Below are positions 1 to 7,348 of a DNA stretch of 8,246 bases, in pieces. Position numbers and translations under genes: made by a program. The stretch comes from Verrucomicrobiota bacterium. Its GTDB lineage: Bacteria > Verrucomicrobiota > Verrucomicrobiia > Opitutales > Oceanipulchritudinaceae. Under the pieces are notes generated by a model that saw only the letters and a list, made by a program, of their open reading frames with translations, was not told the origin of the DNA and searched no databases. Location of the stretch: the NCBI GenBank assembly GCA_009908535.1, contig JAAAOD010000068.1, positions 1-8,246 of the forward strand, read 5' to 3'. Each line of letters opens with the position of its first letter. The first letter of the stretch is position 1.

Positions 1-1
1 G

Positions 2-889
2 GATCTCTCCGCCTTGATCGAACAGCACCGGGAGACGGAATCCTGCGTGACGATCGCCGCCAAGGCCATGCCGCGTGAAAAGGTGGGGGGGCTCGGCCTC
101 ATGCGGGTGGAAGACGATCTTTCCATCCTCGAATTTGCGGAAAAACCTTCCGATCCCAAGGTGATTGAAGGGCTTACCCTGAGCGATAAACTGAGTACCG
201 GGCTTCCCGGGTATCCGGACCAGAAATACGTCCTCGCAAATATGGGGATCTATTGTTTTACAATGCGCGTTCTCCGCGAGGCTCTGGACAGTGCCTATAC
301 CGACTTCGGGGGCGAGGTGATTCCGGACCTGCTCGGAAAGGTGGAGATGCGCGGCTTTATCTTTGACCAGTACTGGGAAGACATCGGGACGGTGCGCTCC
401 TTTTTCGAGGCCAATCTAAGCCTCACCGACGATGTTCCTCCCTTTAATTTTTTTGACGGTGCCAATCCGGTCTACTCCCGTGCCCGGTTCCTTCCCGCTT
501 CCAAAATCAATGGCATGGTCATGCGGCGTGGGATCATTGCCGGCGGTTGCATCATCAGCGAATGCGAGCTGGAGCGCGTGGTGATTGGCGTGCGCGCCAT
601 GATCGACCGGGGAACGGTGTTTAAAAATGTCGTCATGATGGGGGGCGATCTATTTGAGAATGACGAGGATCGGATAAAAAACCGGGATCTGCAGCGGCCG
701 GACATCGGCGTCGGCGAAAATTGCTTTATCGAGAATGCCATCATCGACAAAAATGCCCGTATTGGCGATAACGTGCGCCTTTCTCCGGAGGGAAAACCCG
801 ATATGTTCCAGAGTGGTGACATCATTGTCCGGGACGGGGTCCTCATCGTCATGAAAAACGGCGTTGTTCCCGACGGAACCGTCGTCTGA
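2..889 (+). CDS. glgC: Glucose-1-phosphate adenylyltransferase (ADP-glucose pyrophosphorylase), 5'-truncated by the window
   Basis: The enzyme makes ADP-glucose from ATP and glucose-1-phosphate, the committed step of bacterial glycogen synthesis, in the cytoplasm. The frame is open from base 2, so 295 residues are visible. The family is usually about 420-430 residues, so roughly the first 120-130, with the nucleotide-binding GGGxGTRL loop, lie outside the window. The visible part begins inside the nucleotidyltransferase domain. It includes the sugar-phosphate-binding FAEKP motif (about bases 134-148), NMGIYCF, a DFGGEVIPDLL stretch and YWEDIGTV before the linker. The last 140 or so residues form the left-handed beta-helix domain, with hexapeptide-like turns such as VVIGVRAMIDRGT, MMGGDLFE and IGVGENCFIENAIIDKNARIGDN, and the typical ending VVPDGTVV. 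These features fit the cyanobacterial/plant-like GlgC type. A TTG at base 14 is an internal codon, not the start. A/T-ending codons (AAA, AAT, GAT, TTT) are more frequent here than in mutS. dinB follows after 28 bases on the same strand and may be co-transcribed. Confidence 0.94.
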   Translation, partial: DLSALIEQHRETESCVTIAAKAMPREKVGGLGLMRVEDDLSILEFAEKPSDPKVIEGLTLSDKLSTGLPGYPDQKYVLANMGIYCFTMRVLREALDSAYTDFGGEVIPDLLGKVEMRGFIFDQYWEDIGTVRSFFEANLSLTDDVPPFNFFDGANPVYSRARFLPASKINGMVMRRGIIAGGCIISECELERVVIGVRAMIDRGTVFKNVVMMGGDLFENDEDRIKNRDLQRPDIGVGENCFIENAIIDKNARIGDNVRLSPEGKPDMFQSGDIIVRDGVLIVMKNGVVPDGTVV

Positions 890-917
890 GCGGCTGTCGG
901 CTGCCTTCCGTGCAACC

Positions 918-2027
918 ATGCGGAAGATCCTCCACATTGACATGGACTGTTTCTACGCGGCCATCGAGTGCCGCGATGATCCCGCCATCCGCGGCAGGCC
1001 CGTGGGTGTGGGCGGGGGTGGTCAGCGCGGCGTCCTCAGCACCTGCAATTACGAGGCCCGGAAGTACGGCTGCCGCTCCGCGATGCCCCTTTTCAAGGCG
1101 CTTGAGCTCTGTCCCCAGCTGATCGTGAAGCCGCCCCGTTTCGAAGTCTACCGCAGGGAATCCCGCCGTATCCGTGGAATATTCTCCCGGTACACTCCAC
1201 ATATCGAGCCGCTTTCCCTGGACGAGGCCTTCCTCGAGGTCACCCATCAGCGGCGATACGCCTGGGAGATCGCCCGCGAGATCCGTCAGTCGATCCGCAG
1301 GGAAACGGGGCTGACAGCCAGTGCGGGAGTGGCCCCGAACAAGATGCTGGCCAAGATTGCCAGCGACTGGCGCAAGCCGGATGGGCAGTTCGCCGTTCTT
1401 CCGGATGAAGTGGAGGCCTTCATGAAGGACCTTCCGCTGCGCAGGATTCCCGGGATCGGCCCGCGGGCGGAGAGCCTCTTCCAGGAACAGGGTATCCGGA
1501 CCTGTGGGGATTTGCAGGACGTTCCCTTTCCCGACCTCGTTCGTCTGGTTGGGGCGGCCCGGGCCGAGGAGATGCACGACCGTTGCCGCGGCAAGGATGA
1601 CCGTCCGGTCGAGCAGAGCCGTGTCCGCAAGAGCCTGAGCGTGGAACGAACCTACCCCCGCGACATGGAGAGCGTGGAGGCCTGCCTCGACCGGCTCGAT
1701 TCCCTCCTCGACGAGCTGGAGAAGGATTATGCAAAGCTGCGGAAACCGCATTCCTTCACGAAGGTGTTTGTGAAATGCAAGTTCGCCGATTTCCGCCAGA
1801 CGACCTGCGAACAGGCGGGGAGCCGGATGGAAAGAGAACTTTTCGAGCCCCTTCTGCGCCGGGCCTTCGAACGGAATCCGCATGCCGTCCGCCTCCTCGG
1901 GGTCGGGGTCCGCTTCCCGGAAGGCGGGGAGGACGCTCAACTCGAGTTTCCTTTCAAGGAACCGGTGGAAGTTCCGGGTGCGCGAGGTGCTTCGAAGGAT
2001 CCGTCCACTGGAGACGCATCCGCCTGA
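918..2027 (+). CDS. dinB: DNA polymerase IV (Y-family translesion polymerase)
   Basis: This is an error-prone polymerase that copies past damaged template bases. It is complete at 369 residues, close to the usual 350-370. The N-terminus MRKILHIDMDCFYAAIE carries catalytic metal ligand D8 and a tyrosine steric gate at residue 13 (Phe in E. coli, Tyr in archaeal Dpo4). The second acidic cluster is SLDEAFLEVT, with D102 and E103. The palm/fingers motif SAGVAPNKMLAKIASDWRKP follows, then the thumb helix-hairpin-helix RRIPGIGPRAESL. The little-finger domain begins near SVERTYPRD. QLEFPF at residues 341-346 looks like a beta-clamp binding peptide, followed by a roughly 23-residue tail. The ATG at 918 is chosen because family similarity begins exactly there. 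An in-frame TTG at 864 would add 18 unconserved residues and overlap glgC. No clear Shine-Dalgarno precedes 918, so translation may depend on coupling to glgC. No LexA-type operator was recognised. The last 74 bases overlap the convergent gene on the other strand. Confidence 0.95.
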   Translation: MRKILHIDMDCFYAAIECRDDPAIRGRPVGVGGGGQRGVLSTCNYEARKYGCRSAMPLFKALELCPQLIVKPPRFEVYRRESRRIRGIFSRYTPHIEPLSLDEAFLEVTHQRRYAWEIAREIRQSIRRETGLTASAGVAPNKMLAKIASDWRKPDGQFAVLPDEVEAFMKDLPLRRIPGIGPRAESLFQEQGIRTCGDLQDVPFPDLVRLVGAARAEEMHDRCRGKDDRPVEQSRVRKSLSVERTYPRDMESVEACLDRLDSLLDELEKDYAKLRKPHSFTKVFVKCKFADFRQTTCEQAGSRMERELFEPLLRRAFERNPHAVRLLGVGVRFPEGGEDAQLEFPFKEPVEVPGARGASKDPSTGDASA

Positions 2028-4152
2028 AACGGACTTCGCCGGATTCCGCATCCCGTACCTGGTGAAACCAGACTTTGGCGCTGTGGCGGACTGTTATCCT
2101 GTCCTCGCTGCCGGCAAGGGCGACGTGGAGGATCCATGCCGGACCGTGGCGGACGAGCGGCGGCGCCCTGCCGGCAAAGGCACGCAACGCCACAAGCGGA
2201 AAGGCCGGATGGTCCGCGGGGACACCTGCCTGGGAAAGGGCCCTGGGCAGGCGGCCCTGCGTGTGGAATGCCGCCACGGAAGGAACCGGGTCCGCCTTGG
2301 CCCACCCGGCGAGGCGGGAAGAGCTCCGCTGGGCCGCTTCATTTGTCACCGATAGTAGACTTTCTCGGGCCGATTTCCCGAGGAACGGGGACAAGAGGAG
2401 GCCGTTTTCCTCCGGCCGACGATCGGCGTTGTCGAGACGTTCACGCCAGGTCGCGGGGGCAGGGGCATTGACAGGTTGGACGGGGAGAAAAGCGGAGGGG
2501 GGCATGCGTGGGTCCGCGGCGGGGATCTCCGAGGCCGATTCCGGTGCGAGAAACCCGGGAAAAGCGGGATGGTCGAGCCATCGGTTCAGGCTGTCGGTTT
2601 CCGGTGCCCCGAGACGGAAAGGCATGGTCCGGTGGGGCTGATCGAGGCGGAAGACTCCCGGGAAGGGGTCTTCTTCGGGATAGCTGAAAAGGGCCTTGTC
2701 CTCGGCATGGGCGATGTCCCGCCATGGCTCCTTCCGGCGCAAATTGCGGACGGAAGCCCGGATCCAGTCTGCGCCGGAGTCGCTCTTTCCCGCCGGGGTC
2801 GCATAAGAAGCCGCCGCATTGACGAGCGGCCGACGCGGATCGACCTCGAGCTTTTCCAGTTTTCCCGCATGGGCGAGCTGCACTTCGATCTGCGCGGAAT
2901 CGAAGCGAAAGGAAAGGCTGCCGCCGTGGAGGAAAAATGGTCCCGGCGTCTCATCGGCCCGCGAAAAGGCAAGTTCGGGAAAGGTCAGCGGAAAGGCTTC
3001 CCATCGCAGCCAGCCCTTTCCTGCGCGGGCCGCGGCGACGGGGTCCTCTTCCGCGAAGGGAAGCAGGGTCAAGCCAACGCCATCGGGAGAACGCTTCCAT
3101 TCCAACTGGATCGCGTCGGCCGGGCCGACGGGAAAAGCGGGATGAACGGTACGGGCCAGTCCCTCCGCCTGCCGGCTCGGATCCGGGATGGTGAAAGTCA
3201 AACGCTCTCCGGGTGCGAGGACCGCCGGACCCTCCACCCAGGCCGAGAGCCCTTGCTTTCCCGTGTGAGCGTTCGCGGCCTCGTCGAGGGCCAGCCAGCC
3301 CGATGCGCGCCCGCGGGTCCGGTTTTCGATCCGGACGGCGGGCAGTCCGGTCAGAGCGAGGCGGGCAAAGGCCGCCCCGCCGTTTTGGTCATAGAGGCGC
3401 AGCGGTCGGTTCCATGGATTCCAGAGCACGCCTTGCATGAAATAGCGCAGGCGCACTTCCTTTTCCCGGTGAGCAAGGGCGCCGGCGGCAAACAGGCCGA
3501 AACGCAACCGCACCTCCCGCAGGACCGGTGCAAGGGGCGGGGTCACCTCCGGGAGAAACCGCAGTTCCCCTCGACCGGGCGGCAGCGGCAGCGGCAGGGC
3601 ATCGGGAAAAAGGTTCCGGTGGAGTTCCTCCCGTTCCGCCAGCGTCGCCAACGGCGCATGGCTCCACCCCGGCAGGGGATACCATGCCGGCGGGTCACCG
3701 CCCGAGCCAAGGCCAAGGTCTTCGAAGGCAAAGGCAAGGGAATGGCGCGGACCGTCCGCCTCCCCGGGCAAGGGGAGCCAGAAGGCCTGCAGCGGCATGC
3801 GGAACCTCTCGGAGACAAAACCGGCCACCTCGGCTCCGCCACGGGCCGCCTCCGCCGGAAGGCTGTAAAGGGGACGCCGCCTTTCCGGGGTAACAGCAAC
3901 GGCAAGGAGCGACGCTTCCGCGGAGAGCACCGCGGAGGCCGCGGGAGGGGAACCGAGGCGCTGCTCGAGGAGGGAGAGAAGCGCGGGCAACTGAAGGCGG
4001 AGGCGCTGGCGGGTTTCCTCATGGATCCGGGCGATCCGTTCGCGACGGGCCTCCGCTGCAGTGTCCTTCAGTGAAAGGACGGCGAGAACAAGCAAACCAG
4101 CGCTCAGGAGGAGAACAAGGGGGAGGGCAAATGCTTTCCGGCCAGGCGACAT
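1954..4152 (-). CDS. Large membrane-anchored pilin-like protein, possibly related to Verru_Chthon cassette protein A
   Basis: Function is not established. From ATG 4152 the product is 732 residues. It begins with a short basic stretch (MSPGRKAF) and one hydrophobic segment (about residues 7-27, ALPLVLLLSAGLLVLAVLSL). A charged helix (about 28-65) follows, then a long Pro/Leu/Arg-rich extracytoplasmic-looking region. This resembles type IV pilin-like or PilX-like N-termini, but there is no Glu at +5. Internal marks include LWNPWNRPL (about 243-251), which resembles the LWNPYN-type motif I associate with the large 'cassette protein A' group of Verrucomicrobiota. The other members of that cassette are absent here, so the link is tentative. 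Start choice: ATG 4152 has GGAAAG nine bases upstream, whereas an in-frame GTG at 4203 would give 749 residues and lies 16 bases after the M16 stop. It is probably the last gene of the M16 operon. The final 25 or so codons overlap dinB antisense. The long opposite-strand frame (2476-4074) reads as low-complexity shadow. Confidence 0.8.
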   Translation of the reverse strand: MSPGRKAFALPLVLLLSAGLLVLAVLSLKDTAAEARRERIARIHEETRQRLRLQLPALLSLLEQRLGSPPAASAVLSAEASLLAVAVTPERRRPLYSLPAEAARGGAEVAGFVSERFRMPLQAFWLPLPGEADGPRHSLAFAFEDLGLGSGGDPPAWYPLPGWSHAPLATLAEREELHRNLFPDALPLPLPPGRGELRFLPEVTPPLAPVLREVRLRFGLFAAGALAHREKEVRLRYFMQGVLWNPWNRPLRLYDQNGGAAFARLALTGLPAVRIENRTRGRASGWLALDEAANAHTGKQGLSAWVEGPAVLAPGERLTFTIPDPSRQAEGLARTVHPAFPVGPADAIQLEWKRSPDGVGLTLLPFAEEDPVAAARAGKGWLRWEAFPLTFPELAFSRADETPGPFFLHGGSLSFRFDSAQIEVQLAHAGKLEKLEVDPRRPLVNAAASYATPAGKSDSGADWIRASVRNLRRKEPWRDIAHAEDKALFSYPEEDPFPGVFRLDQPHRTMPFRLGAPETDSLNRWLDHPAFPGFLAPESASEIPAADPRMPPSAFLPVQPVNAPAPATWRERLDNADRRPEENGLLLSPFLGKSARESLLSVTNEAAQRSSSRLAGWAKADPVPSVAAFHTQGRLPRALSQAGVPADHPAFPLVALRAFAGRAPPLVRHGPAWILHVALAGSEDRITVRHSAKVWFHQVRDAESGEVRFRRMRLQWTDPSKHLAHPELPPVP

Positions 4153-4219
4153 GCCCGTCGACTTTCCGGCGCGGGGACGACGCCGGGCAAGGCGCAGAAT
4201 CACCTGAATCCGGGTAGTC

Positions 4220-6787
4220 CTAATCCGGACGGACGGTCAGGCGCAGGCGGTGTTCCGGACGCAAGCGGCACCGGGCATAGGCACGAAGATCGGCGAGGGA
4301 TCGGCGCTGGAGCCGCTCCTCGAAATCAAGCCAATCCATCGCGGGCATGCCGAAGAGCGTATTGCGGGCGGCGCGGGCGGCGCGGGCGGAGGGGGATTGC
4401 AGGGAGAAACGGTCCCGGACGAGGAGGCGCGTCTTTGCCGCCTGCAGTTCCTCTTCGCGCAGGCCGCCCTTGCGGATGCGGTCAAGCTCATCCGAAAAGG
4501 CCGCGAAGACCGCCTCCCCCGCGTCCGGGCGGGTGCCGGCATAGAGGCAGAAAGCCCCGAAATCGGGACCGGAAATCCGGGCGGCACCCACGAAATACGC
4601 CAGCGATTTTTCCTCCCGCACATTTCGGAAAAGCGGTCCCGCCATGTCGGAGAGGATTTCATCAAGCAGTTCCCCGGCAAGATCGTCCTCCTCGGTGAAG
4701 CCGGCGTCGGGATAAGCCTCGAAGAGAACCGCCTGCTCGCGCGGGAGGCTTTCCGTCACCTCGCGCGGTCCTTCGGGAGGAAGAAAGCGAGTTAAGTCAC
4801 TGGGAGGAGACAGATTTGGCAACCCGGCGAGAAAATCGCGCGCATGGGGAAGGAGGCGGGCAGGATCGAAGTCACCGGTCAACACGAGCACGGCATTGGG
4901 TCCCGTGACGAGGCGGCGGTGGAGTGCCCGGAGGTCATCAGGGCACAGCGCCTCCACGGAAGCGGTGGTTCCTGCGGTGTCATGGGCAAAAGGATGGTCG
5001 GCGAAAAAGGCGCGGCGGAGGGCGCTGCGCCCGAAATCAATGATGTCGTCCTCCTGTTCACGGAGATGGGCGAGCTGGCTTTCCCGTTCCCGCTCGAACG
5101 TTTCCGGCCGGAAAGCCGGCTGCAGAACGGCTTCGCGCAGCAAGTGCAGTCCATCCTCGGCCCGGTCGGGAAGGACCTCGGCGGCAATGGCGAACGAATT
5201 GTTGCCGGCGGCCTCCTGAAGAAAGCCCCCCTCGTCTTCGATGGCGGCGGCGAGTTCTGCGGCGCTGCGGACGCTGGTGTCGCGGGTCATCATGGCGGCG
5301 AGGAGGGCGGCGCTCCCCTCCTTGCCCTTGGTTTCAAGAAGCGGCCCGCCGCGGCCGGCGAAGCGAAGAAAGGTCCGCGGCAGGCGGGGATCGGCCTGGT
5401 AAAGAAGGCGCGCCCCGTTGGGCAGTTGCAGTTCCTCGAAGGGCCGCGGTTCGGAGTGCGCGTTTCCGGGAGACGCGCTCCTGGCAGGACGGCCCTCGGG
5501 CTGAAGGCGCACAAGATTCAGTTTCTCCGTGCGGAAGGTTTTCTCGGCGAGGACGCGCAGGCGTTCGCCGGTGAGGTCCTTCAAGGTCGCGAAATAACGG
5601 CGGGGATAATTTTCGTCACGGACGATGGCCGAAAGCAACCCGAGGCGCGAGGCCCGGCCGGAGACGGTCTGTCGCGCCTGGATCTCGCTGACAAAGGCGA
5701 AGCGTCGTGCCTTCTCCACTTCCTTTTCGGAAAAAGCTTCCTTCGCGTAACCTTCGCAGGTTTCCCGGATCCGCTTTTCCACCTCCTCGGCTTTTCCGGG
5801 ATCACATTGATAGGAGACGAGAAAGAGGCCGGGGTCGCGCGGGTTCCATGCGCCCGCGCTGATGTTGTAGACGAGCCCGAGTTCGTCGCGGAGCCGCTGC
5901 CGGAGCCGTCCGCTTTGCCCGGCGCCGATAATGGCGGCGAGAATATCGAGGCCACAGGCCCCTTCCCCGCGTAGAGAAGGGATTTTCCATGCCATCATCC
6001 CCCGGCATAACTGGTAATCTCCATGGCGGACTTCCTTCCGCATCGCCAGTTGGGGCGGCTCGGGCGGAATCACGACCGGGTGAGCCGCGCGCAGGGGGAC
6101 CTTCCCGAAGGTCGCTTCCGCTTCCGCGACCACCGCTTCGCGGTCCGCGGCCCCGCAAATAGCGAGAACGATATTCCCGGGCAGGTAGCGGCGCCGATGA
6201 TAGGCGGCCACCATCCCGCGGTCCACTTCCTCGAACAAAGGCCGCAGGCCGATGACCGGAAAGCGGACGGGATGCTCGCGGAAGGCCGTCCGGAAGAGCG
6301 TCCGCGCCAGGGTTCGGTCCGGGTCATCCACGGTCATGTCGATCTCCCGCAGGACCACTTCTTTTTCCCGTCGCAGTTCCTCTTCCGGAAAGACCGGATG
6401 CAGGGACAGGTCCGCGAGTAGATCCAGCGATGCCGCCAGCTTCTCCGCCGGGCCGTCGATATGATACACCGTGCGGTCGAAGGAGGTGTAGGCATTGAGG
6501 TGACCACCAAAGGATTGCACTTCCTCCGGAATGCGGCCCGGTCCCCGCCGTTCCGTTCCTTTGAAAACCATGTGCTCGAGAAAATGGGAGAGCCCCCGGC
6601 CCAAGTGCTCCTCCTCATGGATGCTTCCCGTGCGGATCCAGACCTGGCAACTCAACAACGGATGGGTGGGGTCCGGCTGAAAGACCAGCGTCAAGCCGTT
6701 TTCCAGGGTTCGGATTTCCGGCTCGGCCGCAAAGAGCCGATCAAGGCGCGCGTACAGGTCCAGGGCTTCCGCGGCAGACGCAGGCAT
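4220..6787 (-). CDS. M16 family zinc metallopeptidase, two-lobed (insulinase/pitrilysin-like)
   Basis: This is a peptidase of the inverzincin clan that degrades peptides inside a clamshell formed by two M16 lobes. The 855-residue product holds both lobes. Lobe 1 has the inverted zinc motif HFLEH at residues 68-72 (H68 and H72 ligands, E71 catalytic base). E148, in KEVVLREIDM, lies 76 residues after H72, the family spacing for the third ligand. NAYTSFDRTVYHI and the later GQSGRLRQRLRDELGLVYNISAGAW are also typical. Lobe 2 starts near residue 450 (FEELQLPNGARLLYQ). It keeps the fold pattern but has GSAALLAAMMT (491-501) where the zinc motif would sit, so it is presumably non-catalytic. No signal peptide or membrane segment is visible, so the enzyme is predicted to be cytoplasmic unless the true start differs. 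ATG 6787 lies five bases after the upstream gene's stop, with only a weak GGTAACGG upstream, which suggests translational coupling. The substrate cannot be told from sequence. Confidence 0.95.
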   Translation of the reverse strand: MPASAAEALDLYARLDRLFAAEPEIRTLENGLTLVFQPDPTHPLLSCQVWIRTGSIHEEEHLGRGLSHFLEHMVFKGTERRGPGRIPEEVQSFGGHLNAYTSFDRTVYHIDGPAEKLAASLDLLADLSLHPVFPEEELRREKEVVLREIDMTVDDPDRTLARTLFRTAFREHPVRFPVIGLRPLFEEVDRGMVAAYHRRRYLPGNIVLAICGAADREAVVAEAEATFGKVPLRAAHPVVIPPEPPQLAMRKEVRHGDYQLCRGMMAWKIPSLRGEGACGLDILAAIIGAGQSGRLRQRLRDELGLVYNISAGAWNPRDPGLFLVSYQCDPGKAEEVEKRIRETCEGYAKEAFSEKEVEKARRFAFVSEIQARQTVSGRASRLGLLSAIVRDENYPRRYFATLKDLTGERLRVLAEKTFRTEKLNLVRLQPEGRPARSASPGNAHSEPRPFEELQLPNGARLLYQADPRLPRTFLRFAGRGGPLLETKGKEGSAALLAAMMTRDTSVRSAAELAAAIEDEGGFLQEAAGNNSFAIAAEVLPDRAEDGLHLLREAVLQPAFRPETFERERESQLAHLREQEDDIIDFGRSALRRAFFADHPFAHDTAGTTASVEALCPDDLRALHRRLVTGPNAVLVLTGDFDPARLLPHARDFLAGLPNLSPPSDLTRFLPPEGPREVTESLPREQAVLFEAYPDAGFTEEDDLAGELLDEILSDMAGPLFRNVREEKSLAYFVGAARISGPDFGAFCLYAGTRPDAGEAVFAAFSDELDRIRKGGLREEELQAAKTRLLVRDRFSLQSPSARAARAARNTLFGMPAMDWLDFEERLQRRSLADLRAYARCRLRPEHRLRLTVRPD

Positions 6788-6792
6788 GACCG

Positions 6793-7221
6793 TTACCGTT
6801 GGCCCTGCCCATGCGTCAGGTCAAGGGCCCGGCCGCTATGTCGCGGTTGAAAGGGCTTGGAAAAGGCCTCCTCGAAGCTGTAGACATGACGGAAATCCGC
6901 CCGGCTGTCTTCCTCCGTCTTTCCGAATATCCCGTACTCGACGAGGTTGAAGACGATCTCTCCGAAGTCCTCCGTGCGGTGAACGCCCCACTCCTCCAGT
7001 AAAGTGCGCGCCATCGGGCCGAATTGTTCCAGCGCGTACTCCCGGATTCCCTCGCACAGTTCGGAGCCGGTGATATGGCGCATGACCCCTCCTTCGCGTT
7101 TGCGCATCCCTTTCAGGGTGGAATCCAAACCCTGGCGCACAAACACATAAGCCCCGCTCGCATACCGGTCATCCTCTTTGCGGATCAGCTCTACCACCTC
7201 GAGGAACTTGTTCGCAGACAT
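6793..7221 (-). CDS. Minf_1886 family protein of unknown function
   Basis: This small protein of 142 residues is recognised by similarity to the Minf_1886 family, which is conserved in Verrucomicrobiota and other PVC bacteria and has no assigned biochemical role. The family core is clear: DDRYASGAYVFVRQGLD near the N-terminus, then RHITGSELCEGIREYALEQF, then GPMARTLLEEWGVHRTEDFG and EIVFNLVEYGIFGKTEEDSR. It ends with a less conserved tail after FEEAFSKPFQPRH. It has no signal peptide, membrane segment or metal-binding motif and looks like a soluble, mostly helical cytoplasmic protein. ATG 7221 (MSANKFLEVVELI) is preferred over a TTG three codons upstream (7230). Neither has a strong Shine-Dalgarno. 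The stop at 6795-6793 is five bases from the M16 peptidase start, so the two are almost certainly co-transcribed and perhaps coupled. Upstream lies mutS, separated by 125 bases that contain the hairpin repeat. Family assignment is from memory of the conserved core, not a search. Confidence 0.87.
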   Translation of the reverse strand: MSANKFLEVVELIRKEDDRYASGAYVFVRQGLDSTLKGMRKREGGVMRHITGSELCEGIREYALEQFGPMARTLLEEWGVHRTEDFGEIVFNLVEYGIFGKTEEDSRADFRHVYSFEEAFSKPFQPRHSGRALDLTHGQGQR

Positions 7222-7269
7222 ATTCGCCAAACTGAGAAGAAATTATTTCCGGAAGCAAACGGAAAGCAG

Positions 7270-7348
7270 AAAAAGGGGTCAAACCTTGGATTTTGGCATG
7301 GTTGGGGAAAGGCGGGGCTGCATACCAAAACCCAAGGTCTGACCCCTT
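7270..7348 (-). terminator. Candidate intrinsic terminator of mutS
   Basis: Read on the - strand, the 28-bp stem of the inverted repeat begins at the mutS stop and ends in CCCC followed by five T (7274-7270), then CTGC. A GC-rich stem base next to a U-run is the arrangement of a rho-independent terminator. The stem is longer and the loop larger than in a typical one, so the structure may serve mainly as a repeat or an mRNA 3'-end stabiliser. If it terminates, the downstream Minf_1886-M16 unit needs its own promoter in 7222-7269, where I see an A/T-rich stretch but no convincing -35/-10 pair. Confidence 0.5.
7273..7348. repeat. 76-bp inverted repeat (28-bp arms, 20-base loop), REP/BIME-like
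   Basis: The left arm 7273-7300 and right arm 7321-7348 are reverse complements at 25 of 28 positions, around a 20-base G-rich spacer (7301-7320). The outer end is AAGGGGTCAAACC on the left; the right arm read on the - strand starts AAGGGGTCAGACC. The mismatched pairs are 7282/7339, 7290/7331 and 7297/7324. All three are A-C on the + strand and therefore G-U wobbles in RNA made from the - strand, so mutS-sense RNA can pair along the whole stem. The right end overlaps two bases of the mutS stop codon. GGGGTCAGACC-type ends resemble dispersed intergenic repeats (REP-like elements linked to Y1/IS200-like transposases) that I recall from several bacterial groups. No transposase is present here, and no second copy was noticed in this window. 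Confidence 0.87.

Noticed and set aside
864..917. Upstream TTG start for dinB
   Set aside because: The extra 18 residues overlap glgC and do not match the family, whose N-terminus begins at the ATG at 918.
849..2051. - strand frame of 400 codons opposite dinB
   Set aside because: It mirrors a complete dinB with all catalytic motifs, and its peptide has no recognisable domain.
2476..4074. Long + strand frame (532 codons) opposite the pilin-like gene
   Set aside because: The peptide is rich in Gly/Arg/Lys with no recognisable motif. The opposite frame has a proper hydrophobic N-terminal segment and a sensible operon position, so this is a high-GC antisense shadow.
4844..5974. + strand frame of 376 codons opposite the M16 gene
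   Set aside because: It lies wholly within a clearly identified M16 peptidase and has no family features.
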